From positions 62,001 through 126,000 of the forward strand of contig JBDHYG010000001.1 of NCBI GenBank assembly GCA_039811225.1: 64,000 nt of DNA. The letters run 5' to 3'. This stretch comes from JAFDXJ01 sp039811225. GTDB lineage: Bacteria > Bacteroidota > Bacteroidia > Chitinophagales > Chitinophagaceae. The notes beneath the pieces are model-generated. The model searched no databases and was not told the DNA's origin. It saw only the letters and a program-made list of their open reading frames with translations. Positions 42,319 to 52,026 of the stretch are shown in pieces (the first letter of the stretch is position 1; every line of letters starts with the position of its first letter). The translations under genes were made by a program, and so were the position numbers.

Positions 42319-45300
42319 GTGTTAGACAGTATCATAAAATTTAGTATTAAAAACAAGCTTGTCATTGGAATAATGACCTTGTTACTTATCATTTGGGGAA
42401 GTTGGAGTATTACCAAATTATCCATTGATGCTGTACCTGATATTACCAATAATCAGGTGCAAATAATTACGGTTTGCCCTACATTGGCAGGGCAAGAAGT
42501 AGAACAATTAGTAACCTTCCCTATTGAGCAAAGCATTGCCAATATTCCAGATATAGAAGAAACAAGGAGTATTTCAAGGTTTGGTTTGTCCGTAATTACA
42601 GTTGTATTTAAGGAAAAAGTAGACATTTATTTTGCCCGTCAGCTTATCAATGAAAAACTAAAAGAAGCAGAGGAAAATATACCTAAAGGAATTGGTACGC
42701 CAGAACTTGCACCAGTAAGTACCGGATTGGGAGAAGTCTATCAATACATCATCCATCCGAAAAAAGGCAGTGAAAAAAAATACAATGCAAAAGACCTACG
42801 CACAATGCAGGACTGGATTGTAGCAAGGCAATTATATGGAACTCCCGGAATTGCTGAAGTAAATAGTTTTGGAGGCGAACTGAAACAATACGAAGTAGCC
42901 GTAAATCCAAATCGCTTAAAAGCAATGGGTGTAAGCGTTACCGATATTTTTACCGCATTAGAAAAAAACAACCAAAATACTGGCGGTGCTTATATTGATA
43001 AGAAACCAAATGCTTATTTCATTAGGGGGATTGGTTTGGTTACTTCATTAGATGATGTAAAAAATATCAGTGTAAAAAATGACGGTGGCAGTATTCCTAT
43101 TTTTATAAAAGACGTAGCAGATGTACGTTTTGGAAATGCGGTAAGATATGGAGCAATGACCTACAATGGCGAAGTGGATGCCGTAGGTGGTGTAGTGATG
43201 ATGCTTAAGGGGTCAAACAGCAACGAGGTTGTTAACCGTATCAAAGAAAAGTTGCCGGTTATTCAAAAATCTTTACCCGAAGATATTATTATTGAACCTT
43301 ATTTAGACCGTACAGAATTAGTTGGCCGAGCAATTAGTACTGTAGAAAAAAACTTGATAGAAGGTGCATTGATTGTCATTTTTGTTTTGGTTCTTTTCTT
43401 GGGGAATTTTAGAGCGGGATTGATAGTAGCATCCGCTATTCCTTTGGCAATGCTGTTTGCTTTGGCTTTAATGAATGTGTTTGGCGTAAGTGCCAATTTA
43501 ATGAGTTTGGGAGCAATAGATTTTGGATTAATTGTAGATGGTGCGGTAATTATTGTAGAAGCCACATTGCATCATTTAGGTTTAAGGAAATCTACACAAA
43601 GGCTCACACAGCAAGAAATGGATAATGAAGTATTTACCTCAGCTTCCAAAATTCGTAATAGTGCAGCCTTTGGTGAAATCATTATCCTAATCGTTTACAT
43701 TCCTATTTTGACTTTGGTGGGTGTTGAAGGAAAAATGTTTCGGCCAATGGCACAAACAGTAGGTTTTGCAATCTTTGGAGCGTTGATTTTGTCTTTGACC
43801 TACATCCCGATGATGTGTGCTTTATTCCTATCTAAGAAGCCAGTACACAAAGAAACTATTTCGGATAGGATGATGAATTGGCTACAAAGAAAATACCAGC
43901 CATTGTTAGAAAAAGCCATCAGAATAAAATATTGGCTAGTAGGTATAACCGTTGCCATATTTGCTTTTAGCCTTTTTTTATTCAGCCGAATGGGTGGCGA
44001 ATTTATACCACAGTTACAGGAAGGAAATTTTGCCTTTCATTGCATTTTGCCACAAGGAAGTTCATTGAGCCAGAGTATAGAAACCTCAATGCAAGCTTCA
44101 AGAATTATTAAAGAATTTGACGAAGTAAAAATGGTAGTAGGCAAAACCGGAGCCGCAGAAGTACCAACCGACCCAATGCCACCTGAAGCGACAGATTTAA
44201 TGGTTATTTTAAAACCGCAAAGTGAATGGAAAAGTGGCAGAAGTTATGATGAATTGGCAGATGCTATCAATGAAAAATTAGAAGCAATACCTGGTGTATT
44301 TTTCGAAAAGAACCAGCCAATACAAATGCGTTTCAATGAGTTGATGACAGGTATTAGGCAAGATGTTGCAGTAAAAATATTTGGAGAAAATTTAGATACG
44401 CTTGCCTTGAATGCTGATAAGGTTAGTAAGGTTATACAAACAGTAGAAGGCGCTACATCTCCACAAGTAGAACGTGTGAGTGGATTACCACAAATTAATG
44501 TAGAATACGACCGAACTCGTTTAGCCAATTATGGAATTAATGTAGAAGACGTAAACAACGTGGTAAGCACTGCGTTTGCAGGTAAAAGTGCAGGAGTAGT
44601 TTTTGAAAACGAAAGAAGGTTTGATTTGGTCGTACGTTTAGACAGTACACATCGTAGTAGTATAGAAGATGTAAATAATCTGATGATACCCACTTCAACA
44701 GGTAATCAAATACCATTATCACAAGTAGCAAATATTGATTATAAGTTAGGTCCGGCACAAATAAGCCGTGAAGCTGGAAAACGTAGAATTGTAATCGGAT
44801 TCAACGTTGCAGGCAGAGATGTGCAAAGTGTGGTAGAAGAAATTCAACAAAAATTAAATACACAGGTAAAATTACCGCCTGGATATTATTTCACTTATGG
44901 CGGTCAATTTGAAAACTTGCAGGAAGCCAGTAACCGATTAATGATAGCCGTTCCGGTTTCTTTGTTATTGATTTTTGTATTGCTCTATTTTACGTTCCGT
45001 TCCTTTAAACAAGCAGGCTTAATATTTACAGCTATCCCAATGAGTGCAATCGGTGGTATATTGGCTTTATTACTTCGTGGTATGCCGTTCAGCATCAGTG
45101 CAGGAATTGGTTTTATCGCCTTGTTTGGTGTAGCCGTTCTTAACGGAATTGTATTGATAGGCACTTTCAACCAATTGGAAAAAGAAGGTGTAAGAGATGT
45201 TTTCAAACGAGTAATAGAAGGAACTAAAATCCGACTGCGACCAGTATTGATGACAGCAACTGTAGCCAGTTTAGGATTTTTACCAATGGCATTAAGCAGT

Positions 45301-46686
45301 AGTGCTGGTGCAGAAGTACAAAAGCCTTTAGCCACGGTAGTAATTGGCGGATTAGTTACAGCAACATTCCTTACCCTATTTGTACTGCCATTACTCTATA
45401 TCATTTTCAATTCAAAAATTAAATTAAAAAGAAAGCCACAAGTGAAACCCATTGTAACCATAATTGTATTGCTTTTATCAATGGTAGGCTTTACAGCAAA
45501 TGCACAGACAAAAAGTTTAACTAACGTTGACGATGCGATAAATATTGCACTTCAAAATAATCAAACCTTAAAAGCTTCAGATTTAGAAATTGATGCCAGC
45601 AAAGCTTTGAAAAAAACAGCTGGAGAATTACCCAAACTTGATTTTAATGCACAGCTCGGTCAATACAACAGTACCAAATTCGACCAGTCTTTTCAGGTGT
45701 CACAAACCATTCCGTTTCCATCATTATTCGGAGCTAAAAAGCAATTGATTAATGCCGAAATAAAAGGTAAAGAATTGCAAAAAAACCTTACTGTATTGGA
45801 GTTGAAAAATCAAGTACGCACTTATTATTATCAAATTTTGTACCTACAACACAATGAAAAACAGTTACAGCAATTGGATAGTTTGTACAATGATTTTATT
45901 AAAATAGCCCAGGTTCGTTATAAAACTGGCGACACCAAAAAAGTGGACATCAGCACAGCGGAAGCTAAGAAAGGCGAAATCAATTTATTGTTAAAACAAA
46001 ATGGAGTGTTCTTATCCAATGCTGTTGCCAATCTGAAAACATTGATGAACACAAAAGACGATTTTACCATTGCAGAAAACGGAATATTTCAGCCTCTACA
46101 AATCAGTAATTTGTTGGATAATGAAGCCGTAGCAAATCATCCTGCCATTCAATCTTTGTATCAGGATGCCATTATTGCCGAGCAAACAAAAAAAGTAGAA
46201 CGTTCGCAAGGTTTACCAGATTTTACGATTGGCTACGTCAATCAGTCTTTAATTGGTTTTCAAAATGTAAACGGATCCGAACAATTTTTCAATGGTGGAA
46301 ACCGATTTAGTTCTGTAAACATCGGCATTGCAATTCCCATTACTTACGGTGTTACTAAAGCCCGGATAAAATCTTTGGATTACCAAAAGCAAGCAGCCGA
46401 AGCCAATGCACAACAGCAACAGAGAACGTTGGCAACGCAAATGCAAAATGCTTTGTTGCAATACCAGCAGGATATGAAGCAGTTCAATTATTTTCAGCAA
46501 GAAGCTTTGCCTAATGCTAAAGAAATTGTTTCAGCAGCACAATTAGGTTACAAAACAGGCGACATCGGTTATGTAGAATATCTTTTTGCCTTGCAAACCG
46601 CAACCGATATTCAGTTGAATTACCTCAAAAGTATTCAGCAGGTCAACCAATCTGTAATCAATATTTATTCATTCATCAATCAATAA
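42319..46686 (+). CDS. CzcA/CusA-type RND efflux pump fused to a TolC-like channel
   Basis: A 1455-residue fusion. Residues 1-1035 are a heavy-metal RND transporter: ITKLSIDAVPDITNNQVQI near the N-terminus, LGAIDFGLIVDGAVIIVEATLHHLG with the proton-relay acidic residues, and the second helix set ending TLFVLPLLYIIF. A signal-like hydrophobic segment (about 1042-1060) then leads to a complete TolC/CzcC-like domain with paired repeats (LTNVDDAINIALQNNQTLKASDLEI; VRTYYYQILYLQHNEKQLQQLD). Fusing pump and outer-membrane channel is known in Bacteroidetes. The start is GTG at 42319, giving MLDSIIKFS. The adaptor gene follows after 6 bp. Confidence 0.93.
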   Translation: MLDSIIKFSIKNKLVIGIMTLLLIIWGSWSITKLSIDAVPDITNNQVQIITVCPTLAGQEVEQLVTFPIEQSIANIPDIEETRSISRFGLSVITVVFKEKVDIYFARQLINEKLKEAEENIPKGIGTPELAPVSTGLGEVYQYIIHPKKGSEKKYNAKDLRTMQDWIVARQLYGTPGIAEVNSFGGELKQYEVAVNPNRLKAMGVSVTDIFTALEKNNQNTGGAYIDKKPNAYFIRGIGLVTSLDDVKNISVKNDGGSIPIFIKDVADVRFGNAVRYGAMTYNGEVDAVGGVVMMLKGSNSNEVVNRIKEKLPVIQKSLPEDIIIEPYLDRTELVGRAISTVEKNLIEGALIVIFVLVLFLGNFRAGLIVASAIPLAMLFALALMNVFGVSANLMSLGAIDFGLIVDGAVIIVEATLHHLGLRKSTQRLTQQEMDNEVFTSASKIRNSAAFGEIIILIVYIPILTLVGVEGKMFRPMAQTVGFAIFGALILSLTYIPMMCALFLSKKPVHKETISDRMMNWLQRKYQPLLEKAIRIKYWLVGITVAIFAFSLFLFSRMGGEFIPQLQEGNFAFHCILPQGSSLSQSIETSMQASRIIKEFDEVKMVVGKTGAAEVPTDPMPPEATDLMVILKPQSEWKSGRSYDELADAINEKLEAIPGVFFEKNQPIQMRFNELMTGIRQDVAVKIFGENLDTLALNADKVSKVIQTVEGATSPQVERVSGLPQINVEYDRTRLANYGINVEDVNNVVSTAFAGKSAGVVFENERRFDLVVRLDSTHRSSIEDVNNLMIPTSTGNQIPLSQVANIDYKLGPAQISREAGKRRIVIGFNVAGRDVQSVVEEIQQKLNTQVKLPPGYYFTYGGQFENLQEASNRLMIAVPVSLLLIFVLLYFTFRSFKQAGLIFTAIPMSAIGGILALLLRGMPFSISAGIGFIALFGVAVLNGIVLIGTFNQLEKEGVRDVFKRVIEGTKIRLRPVLMTATVASLGFLPMALSSSAGAEVQKPLATVVIGGLVTATFLTLFVLPLLYIIFNSKIKLKRKPQVKPIVTIIVLLLSMVGFTANAQTKSLTNVDDAINIALQNNQTLKASDLEIDASKALKKTAGELPKLDFNAQLGQYNSTKFDQSFQVSQTIPFPSLFGAKKQLINAEIKGKELQKNLTVLELKNQVRTYYYQILYLQHNEKQLQQLDSLYNDFIKIAQVRYKTGDTKKVDISTAEAKKGEINLLLKQNGVFLSNAVANLKTLMNTKDDFTIAENGIFQPLQISNLLDNEAVANHPAIQSLYQDAIIAEQTKKVERSQGLPDFTIGYVNQSLIGFQNVNGSEQFFNGGNRFSSVNIGIAIPITYGVTKARIKSLDYQKQAAEANAQQQQRTLATQMQNALLQYQQDMKQFNYFQQEALPNAKEIVSAAQLGYKTGDIGYVEYLFALQTATDIQLNYLKSIQQVNQSVINIYSFINQ

Positions 46687-46692
46687 GAAAAA

Positions 46693-47979
46693 ATGAAATT
46701 CAATATAAAAAAAATCACGTTGATGACAGCCATAGCTGTTTTACTATTTGCTTTTTCTGCCTGTAAAAATGATAAGAAAGCAGAAGATAAATCTGCCGAA
46801 ACCAAAACTGCAGGAAAAGAAGAAGCACCACACGAGGAAGAAACGCCAACCATTGCCACACTTACCGAAGAACAAATAAAAACGGTAGGCATACAATTAG
46901 GCACCATTGAACACAAGGAATTAACAGCAACCATCAAAGCAAACGGAAATCTGAAAGTTCCCAATAACAATAAAGCCAACGCAACTTCTTTGTATGGCGG
47001 TGTGATAAGAACACTGAAAGTTCAAATTGGAGATTATGTAAGAAAAGGTCAGGTTATTGCAACCATTGCCAATCCGCAGTTCATCCAATTGCAGGAAGAA
47101 TATTTGAGTACAGCAAGCAGAATTACGTTTGCAGAACAGGAATTAGCAAGGCAAAAAGAACTGAATGAAGGCAATGCAGGTGCAAAGAAAAATCTGCAAA
47201 GTGCTACTGCCGAATTAAGCAGTTTAAGAACCCGCAGAGCTTCCTTGCAACAGCAGATACAATTAATGGGCATCAATCCAGGTTCGGTATCAAACGGAAA
47301 TTTAAAATCCGCATTGGTCGTAACCAGTCCGCTGAATGGTACGGTTAGCAACGTTTTTGCCAAAATTGGAAGTTATGTAGATGTTTCTTCGCCGGTTATC
47401 GAAATTGTAGATAACAGTTCATTGCATTTAGATTTACAGGTGTTTGAAAAAGATTTACCACAGGTAAAAGTTGGACAAACTATTCATTTTACTTTAACCA
47501 ATAATCCTACTGCTGAGTATGATGCTACAGTTTTCAGCATTGGTTCATCCTTTGAAAACGAGAGCAAAACCATCGCCGTTCATTGTCGTGTAAATGGTAA
47601 TAAAAGTGGTTTAATTGATGGAATGAACATCACTGGTATTGTCAGTCTTAGCAATGTAACAACTCCAGCTGTACCCAATGATGCGATTGTAAATGCCGAT
47701 GGCAAATACTACATTTTTGTACAAACCGACAAAGAAGCAGAAGCCCATCACGAAGAAGGAGAAAAAGAAGGCAACCACAAAGAGGGCGAAGAAAAAGACC
47801 ATAAAGAAGATAAAACTGCTAAGAATTTTGAAAAGGTAGAAGTGCTGAAAGGCGTATCTGATATGGGTTACACCGCTGTAACTTTTGTAAATGAAATTCC
47901 TGCCAATGCTAAAATTGTAGTTAAAGGTGCGTTTTTCGTCAATGCAAAACTAAGCAATGCAGGTGGTCACGAACATTAA
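46693..47979 (+). CDS. RND efflux periplasmic adaptor (CzcB/CusB-like) lipoprotein
   Basis: A 428-residue membrane-fusion protein. A lipoprotein signal (VLLFAFSACKND) precedes a charged linker, the barrel-sandwich segment GGVIRTLKVQIGDYVRKGQVIATI, an alpha-hairpin (residues about 130-190), and the second half VVTSPLNGTVSNVFAKIGSYVDVSSPVIEIVD. Before the C-terminus lies a His/Glu-rich insertion (EAEAHHEEGEKEGNHKEGEEKDHKED), and the protein ends GGHEH, features of Zn/Co/Cd-type adaptors. It bridges the fused pump in the inner membrane to its channel. Confidence 0.92.
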   Translation: MKFNIKKITLMTAIAVLLFAFSACKNDKKAEDKSAETKTAGKEEAPHEEETPTIATLTEEQIKTVGIQLGTIEHKELTATIKANGNLKVPNNNKANATSLYGGVIRTLKVQIGDYVRKGQVIATIANPQFIQLQEEYLSTASRITFAEQELARQKELNEGNAGAKKNLQSATAELSSLRTRRASLQQQIQLMGINPGSVSNGNLKSALVVTSPLNGTVSNVFAKIGSYVDVSSPVIEIVDNSSLHLDLQVFEKDLPQVKVGQTIHFTLTNNPTAEYDATVFSIGSSFENESKTIAVHCRVNGNKSGLIDGMNITGIVSLSNVTTPAVPNDAIVNADGKYYIFVQTDKEAEAHHEEGEKEGNHKEGEEKDHKEDKTAKNFEKVEVLKGVSDMGYTAVTFVNEIPANAKIVVKGAFFVNAKLSNAGGHEH

Positions 47980-47991
47980 AAATTGAACGCT

Positions 47992-48591
47992 ATGATTTGG
48001 TTAAAATTTTATTTGCCGGTGTATTTGGTGTTGTATATGATGGTAGCTTTTGTGCTGCCATCATACCGCACCTACAAGCAAACAGGTATCAATCCCGTAA
48101 CTTTTGGCAAAACAGATAATGCACACGATTATATCGGTTTTGTGATGAAGGTATTGATAGCATTGCTCTTCGTTGCGGTATTCATCTATTCGTTCAGCGA
48201 TAAAATATATCAATATTTAGTGCCGATTTCTTATTTAATGAAAGACGTGTTTTTAATCATTGGATTAATTCTGATACACTTTTCATTACTATGGATTTCT
48301 GTAGCGCAATATCAAATGAGTAACAGTTGGCGCATTGGTATCGATGAAAATAATAAAACCGAATTAATCACAAAAGGATTATTCTCTTACAGCCGGAACC
48401 CGATTTTTTTAGGAATGATAATCAGTGTTGCAGGAATATTTTTTATACTACCCAATACACTTACATTTTTCCTGATGCTTACTACCTATATCGTTATTCA
48501 AATTCAGATAAGACTGGAAGAAGAGTTTTTGGAAAAACAACACGGAGAACAATATTTAATTTATAAAAAAACAACTAAAAGACTACTCTAA
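47992..48591 (+). CDS. Isoprenylcysteine methyltransferase-family membrane protein
   Basis: A 199-residue polytopic protein (four to five helices) with the ICMT/PEMT signature LITKGLFSYSRNPIFLGMIISVAGIFF and a C-terminal RLEEEFLEKQHGEQYLIYKK. The ATG at 47992 is chosen over an upstream TTG. These proteins recur in CzcCBA operons of Bacteroidetes but the methyl acceptor is unknown. It overlaps the P-type ATPase start as TAATG. Confidence 0.8.
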   Translation: MIWLKFYLPVYLVLYMMVAFVLPSYRTYKQTGINPVTFGKTDNAHDYIGFVMKVLIALLFVAVFIYSFSDKIYQYLVPISYLMKDVFLIIGLILIHFSLLWISVAQYQMSNSWRIGIDENNKTELITKGLFSYSRNPIFLGMIISVAGIFFILPNTLTFFLMLTTYIVIQIQIRLEEEFLEKQHGEQYLIYKKTTKRLL

Positions 48592-50717
48592 TGGAACACA
48601 AACATAAATACGATGCACAAGGCAAGCAAATTTGCTGTTCGCCGCAGGAAGCAAAAATAAATGAAAAAGCCGATGAAAAATTGGTGCAGCAGGAAGGTGC
48701 CAAAGCCTTACCCGTTATTGAAGAAAAAACAAGAGAGCGCCACTTCAAAGGCGATGGTCATTTTCACGGTACAAGGTTCAAAGAAGAATTAGACCACGAC
48801 CACAGCAACGAACATTCAGACGATGATGGACACGACCATAGCCACGATGAAAATAAGTCCACCCTTCAAATGTTCTTGCCTGCAATCATTTCATTCGTGC
48901 TATTGATGATTGCTATTGCTTTTGATAATTGGCTACCGCAATCCTGGTTTACAGGTTGGGTAAGAGCTGTTTGGTACATTGTTGCTTATGCTCCGGTTGG
49001 TTTTCCTGTTATTAAAGAAGCATTTGAAAGCATCCGCAAAAGCGATGTATTTTCAGAATTTTTATTGATGAGCATTGCCACTATCGGAGCTTTTGTCATT
49101 GGCGAATATCCGGAAGGAGTTGCCGTAATGTTGTTTTATGCGGTTGGCGAAGTGTTTCAAACTTTGGCGGTTACAAGAGCCAAAGCCAATATCAAAACCT
49201 TGCTCGACCAAAGACCCGATGAAGTAACGATTTTAGAAAATAACCAACCTAAAACTGTAAAAGCAGAAACCGTCAACATCGGCAATATCATTCAATTAAA
49301 ACCCGGAGAAAAATTAGGATTGGATGGCGAATTGTTATCCGAAACTGCATCATTCAATACCGCCGCATTGACTGGAGAAAGCAAGCCAGACACCAAAACC
49401 AAAGGCGAAACTGTTTTAGCAGGAATGATAAATTTAAAGACCGTTGCACAGGTAAAAGTAACGACTGCTTATACTGATAGCAAACTTTCTAAAATTTTGG
49501 AATTGGTACAAAATGCCACTGCACAAAAAGCACCAACAGAATTATTCATTCGAAAATTCGCAAAAATATACACACCGATTGTTGTATTGTTGGCAGTGCT
49601 AATTACCATAATTCCTTATTTTTTTGTGAGCGATTATGTATTTAGTCAGTGGTTGTACAGAGCATTGGTGTTTTTGGTTATTTCTTGTCCTTGTGCTTTG
49701 GTTATCAGTATTCCTTTGGGTTATTTTGGTGGAATTGGTGCTGCTTCAAAAAATGGAATTTTGTTTAAAGGAAGCAACTTTTTAGATGCCATTGCCGAGA
49801 TTAAAAACGTAGTGATGGACAAAACGGGTACAATGACCGAGGGCGTTTTCAAGGTACAAGAAGTGGTATTAAAATCTGAATTTAATAAAGATGAAATCCT
49901 GAAAATGGTCAACGCTTTAGAAAGCCAAAGTACACATCCGGTCGCGACCGCTATTCATCAATACGTAGGCGAAATTGATAACTCAATAAGGTTAGATAAT
50001 ACCGAAGAAATTGCAGGTCACGGTTTGAAAGCCAATGTAAACGGAAAAGAATTATTGGTCGGAAATTTTAAGTTGATGGATAAATTCAACATCAGTTATG
50101 ATTTAGACCCAACCACAATTGTTTATACCTTAATTGCCATTGCTTACGATGGAAAATTTGCAGGATATATTACCATTGCAGACAGCATCAAAGAAGATGC
50201 ACAGCTAACCATAGACAAACTGAAAGCATTAGGCGTAAAAACCACAATGCTAAGCGGAGACAAAAGCACCGTAGTAAAATTTGTTGCCGATAAATTAGGA
50301 ATTAATAATGCCTTTGGCGATTTATTACCTGAAGACAAAGTAAATAAAGTAAAAGAAATAAAAGCCCAAAACGAAACCGTAGCATTCGTAGGCGATGGAG
50401 TGAACGACGCACCAGTAGTAGCTTTGAGCGATGTAGGAATTGCAATGGGCGGTCTAGGAAGCGATGCCACCATCGAAACGGCGGATGTAGTGATACAAGA
50501 CGACAGACCGAGTAAAATACCTATGGCAATCAATATCGGAAAGCAAACCAAGAAAATAGTTTGGCAGAATATCATTTTAGCATTTGCTGTAAAAGCTGTC
50601 GTTCTCGTTTTAGGAGCAGGTGGTTTAGCCACAATGTGGGAAGCTGTTTTTGCCGATGTGGGAGTTGCATTATTGGCAATATTAAATGCGGTAAGGATAC
50701 AGCGGATGAAATTTTAA
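48591..50717 (+). CDS. Zn/Cd/Co-type P1B ATPase with His-rich N-terminus
   Basis: A 708-residue metal-exporting P-type ATPase. The metal-site motif is SCPCALVIS, the phosphorylation site is DKTGTMTEG, and the hinge is VGDGVNDAPVVALSDVGIAMG. There is no HMA domain; the N-terminal 95 residues instead carry CCSPQEA and a His/Asp cluster (HFHGTRF, DHDHSNEHSDDDGHDHSHD), which fits zinc or cadmium rather than copper. It ends the czc-like operon and starts within the stop of the methyltransferase-like gene. Confidence 0.92.
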   Translation: MEHKHKYDAQGKQICCSPQEAKINEKADEKLVQQEGAKALPVIEEKTRERHFKGDGHFHGTRFKEELDHDHSNEHSDDDGHDHSHDENKSTLQMFLPAIISFVLLMIAIAFDNWLPQSWFTGWVRAVWYIVAYAPVGFPVIKEAFESIRKSDVFSEFLLMSIATIGAFVIGEYPEGVAVMLFYAVGEVFQTLAVTRAKANIKTLLDQRPDEVTILENNQPKTVKAETVNIGNIIQLKPGEKLGLDGELLSETASFNTAALTGESKPDTKTKGETVLAGMINLKTVAQVKVTTAYTDSKLSKILELVQNATAQKAPTELFIRKFAKIYTPIVVLLAVLITIIPYFFVSDYVFSQWLYRALVFLVISCPCALVISIPLGYFGGIGAASKNGILFKGSNFLDAIAEIKNVVMDKTGTMTEGVFKVQEVVLKSEFNKDEILKMVNALESQSTHPVATAIHQYVGEIDNSIRLDNTEEIAGHGLKANVNGKELLVGNFKLMDKFNISYDLDPTTIVYTLIAIAYDGKFAGYITIADSIKEDAQLTIDKLKALGVKTTMLSGDKSTVVKFVADKLGINNAFGDLLPEDKVNKVKEIKAQNETVAFVGDGVNDAPVVALSDVGIAMGGLGSDATIETADVVIQDDRPSKIPMAINIGKQTKKIVWQNIILAFAVKAVVLVLGAGGLATMWEAVFADVGVALLAILNAVRIQRMKF

Positions 50718-50751
50718 GATTAGGTCATCCTAATGATGAATAAAACAGACA

Positions 50752-50952
50752 ATGCGTAAGAAAGGCAAAAGTTATCAAAAAGTACCTCCGTACAAAAGAT
50801 ACGGAGCTTCTAAACCCTCAAATGTCAATTTGTCGAAGAAGAAGAAAAGACCTTCGCTCTTTATGATACTTTTTGGGATATTTTTAGCTCTGTGTCTTTT
50901 TGCTTTGATATACATAAAAATTAGACACTATTATATCTATCACTATCACTAA
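50752..50952 (+). CDS. Small basic single-span membrane protein (66 aa)
   Basis: Lys/Arg/Ser-rich first 33 residues, one hydrophobic helix (about 36-54, LFMILFGIFLALCLFALIYI), and a short His/Tyr-rich tail (RHYYIYHYH) that could bind metal. It lies 34 bp after the P-type ATPase on the same strand. The family is unknown. Confidence 0.55.
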   Translation: MRKKGKSYQKVPPYKRYGASKPSNVNLSKKKKRPSLFMILFGIFLALCLFALIYIKIRHYYIYHYH

Positions 50953-50998
50953 AAGTGGACTTATTAGTTCTGTATCCAGCAAAAACCAAAGTTCCAAA

Positions 50999-51053
50999 AG
51001 AGAAGCCCGAAAATGCAAATTTCTTTCCAATATGACAGTATTTGGGCTTCTCT
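50999..51053 (+). other. Long-loop hairpin between the efflux operon and rteC
   Basis: AGAGAAGCCC (50999-51008) pairs perfectly with GGGCTTCTCT (51044-51053) across 35 bases. It lies 33 bp before the rteC start. It may be a terminator for the preceding operon or a leader structure for rteC. Confidence 0.6.
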
Positions 51054-51086
51054 ATTATTGTTTAAAAAATAGATTTAAGATAACGG

Positions 51087-51911
51087 ATGGATAAATTTTA
51101 TAACCAAACACTGATTAAACTGGAAAGCGAAATCAAAGAATTGGAGATTGAAACAGACTGTTCGATAGAACGCATTGAAGCAGTTATACAACTTATCATC
51201 AAATGTCTGTCTGACGTAAAACATTATGTCTTAAAAAGGGGATTTAAGAATGTTGATGAAGAAATTCGCTTTTTCAAATATCAGAAGCCAATTATCGTTT
51301 CAAAGCTCATCTATTATAATGCCATCTATAAAATCGAAACGAGAAGACCGTATGGAAATAAGCGTACCAAGAAATATTTTGTCAAAGAACTGAAAAAGCT
51401 AAAAAGGTTCTTTGAAAATAACCTTGATTTTTATAAGTATTACCGTAGCAATAATTCTTTCTTTGACGAACAATTTTTTGTACGTGGCAAGCACGATATA
51501 AGACTATGGTTAGACACTTTTTATTTTGAGGCAGACCATCGCTTTTCTACTTCGCACGATTATAAGGTTGCCAAGATAATTGCTAATGACCTGATACATG
51601 TATATTTGGAAGACAGGTTAAATAACATCAACGTTAAAAAGGTTTCAGATAATTCGTTGATATGGACAGCAAGCAAAACTGCACTCACGGAACTCATTTA
51701 TGCACTGTACTCCCACGGTGCATTTAACAATGGGAATACAGAAATAAAATTGATAGCCAAAACGTTTGAAGATGCCTTCAATATTGAGTTAGGCGACTTT
51801 TACCATACGTTTATGGAACTTAAAGCCCGCAAAATAAACCGAACGAAATTCCTCGACAGGCTGTGTGAAGCACTGATAAAGAAAATGGACGAACAAGATG
51901 AAAAACAGTAA
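51087..51911 (+). CDS. rteC: RteC regulatory protein of CTnDOT-type elements
   Basis: A 274-residue helical protein of the RteC family, which in CTnDOT activates excision genes in response to the RteA-RteB system. Recognisable segments are FFKYQKPIIVSKLIYYNAIYKIETRRP, FFENNLDFYKYYRSNNSFFDEQFFVRGK, DHRFSTSHDYKVAKIIANDLIHVYLE and the C-terminal WTASKTALTELIYALYSHGAFNNG. No RteA or RteB gene is seen in this window. It separates the two metal-resistance blocks, suggesting that cargo entered on both sides of it. Confidence 0.92.
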   Translation: MDKFYNQTLIKLESEIKELEIETDCSIERIEAVIQLIIKCLSDVKHYVLKRGFKNVDEEIRFFKYQKPIIVSKLIYYNAIYKIETRRPYGNKRTKKYFVKELKKLKRFFENNLDFYKYYRSNNSFFDEQFFVRGKHDIRLWLDTFYFEADHRFSTSHDYKVAKIIANDLIHVYLEDRLNNINVKKVSDNSLIWTASKTALTELIYALYSHGAFNNGNTEIKLIAKTFEDAFNIELGDFYHTFMELKARKINRTKFLDRLCEALIKKMDEQDEKQ

Positions 51912-52026
51912 GTATATATGTACACAGGCTTTATTCCTCTTGGCAAGAAGTCAGAGTAATTAAACTTAAATTGTAAATTTGTTTATTGCTTATGTATTAA
52001 ATACTAAACGTAGTCAGTAAATAAAT

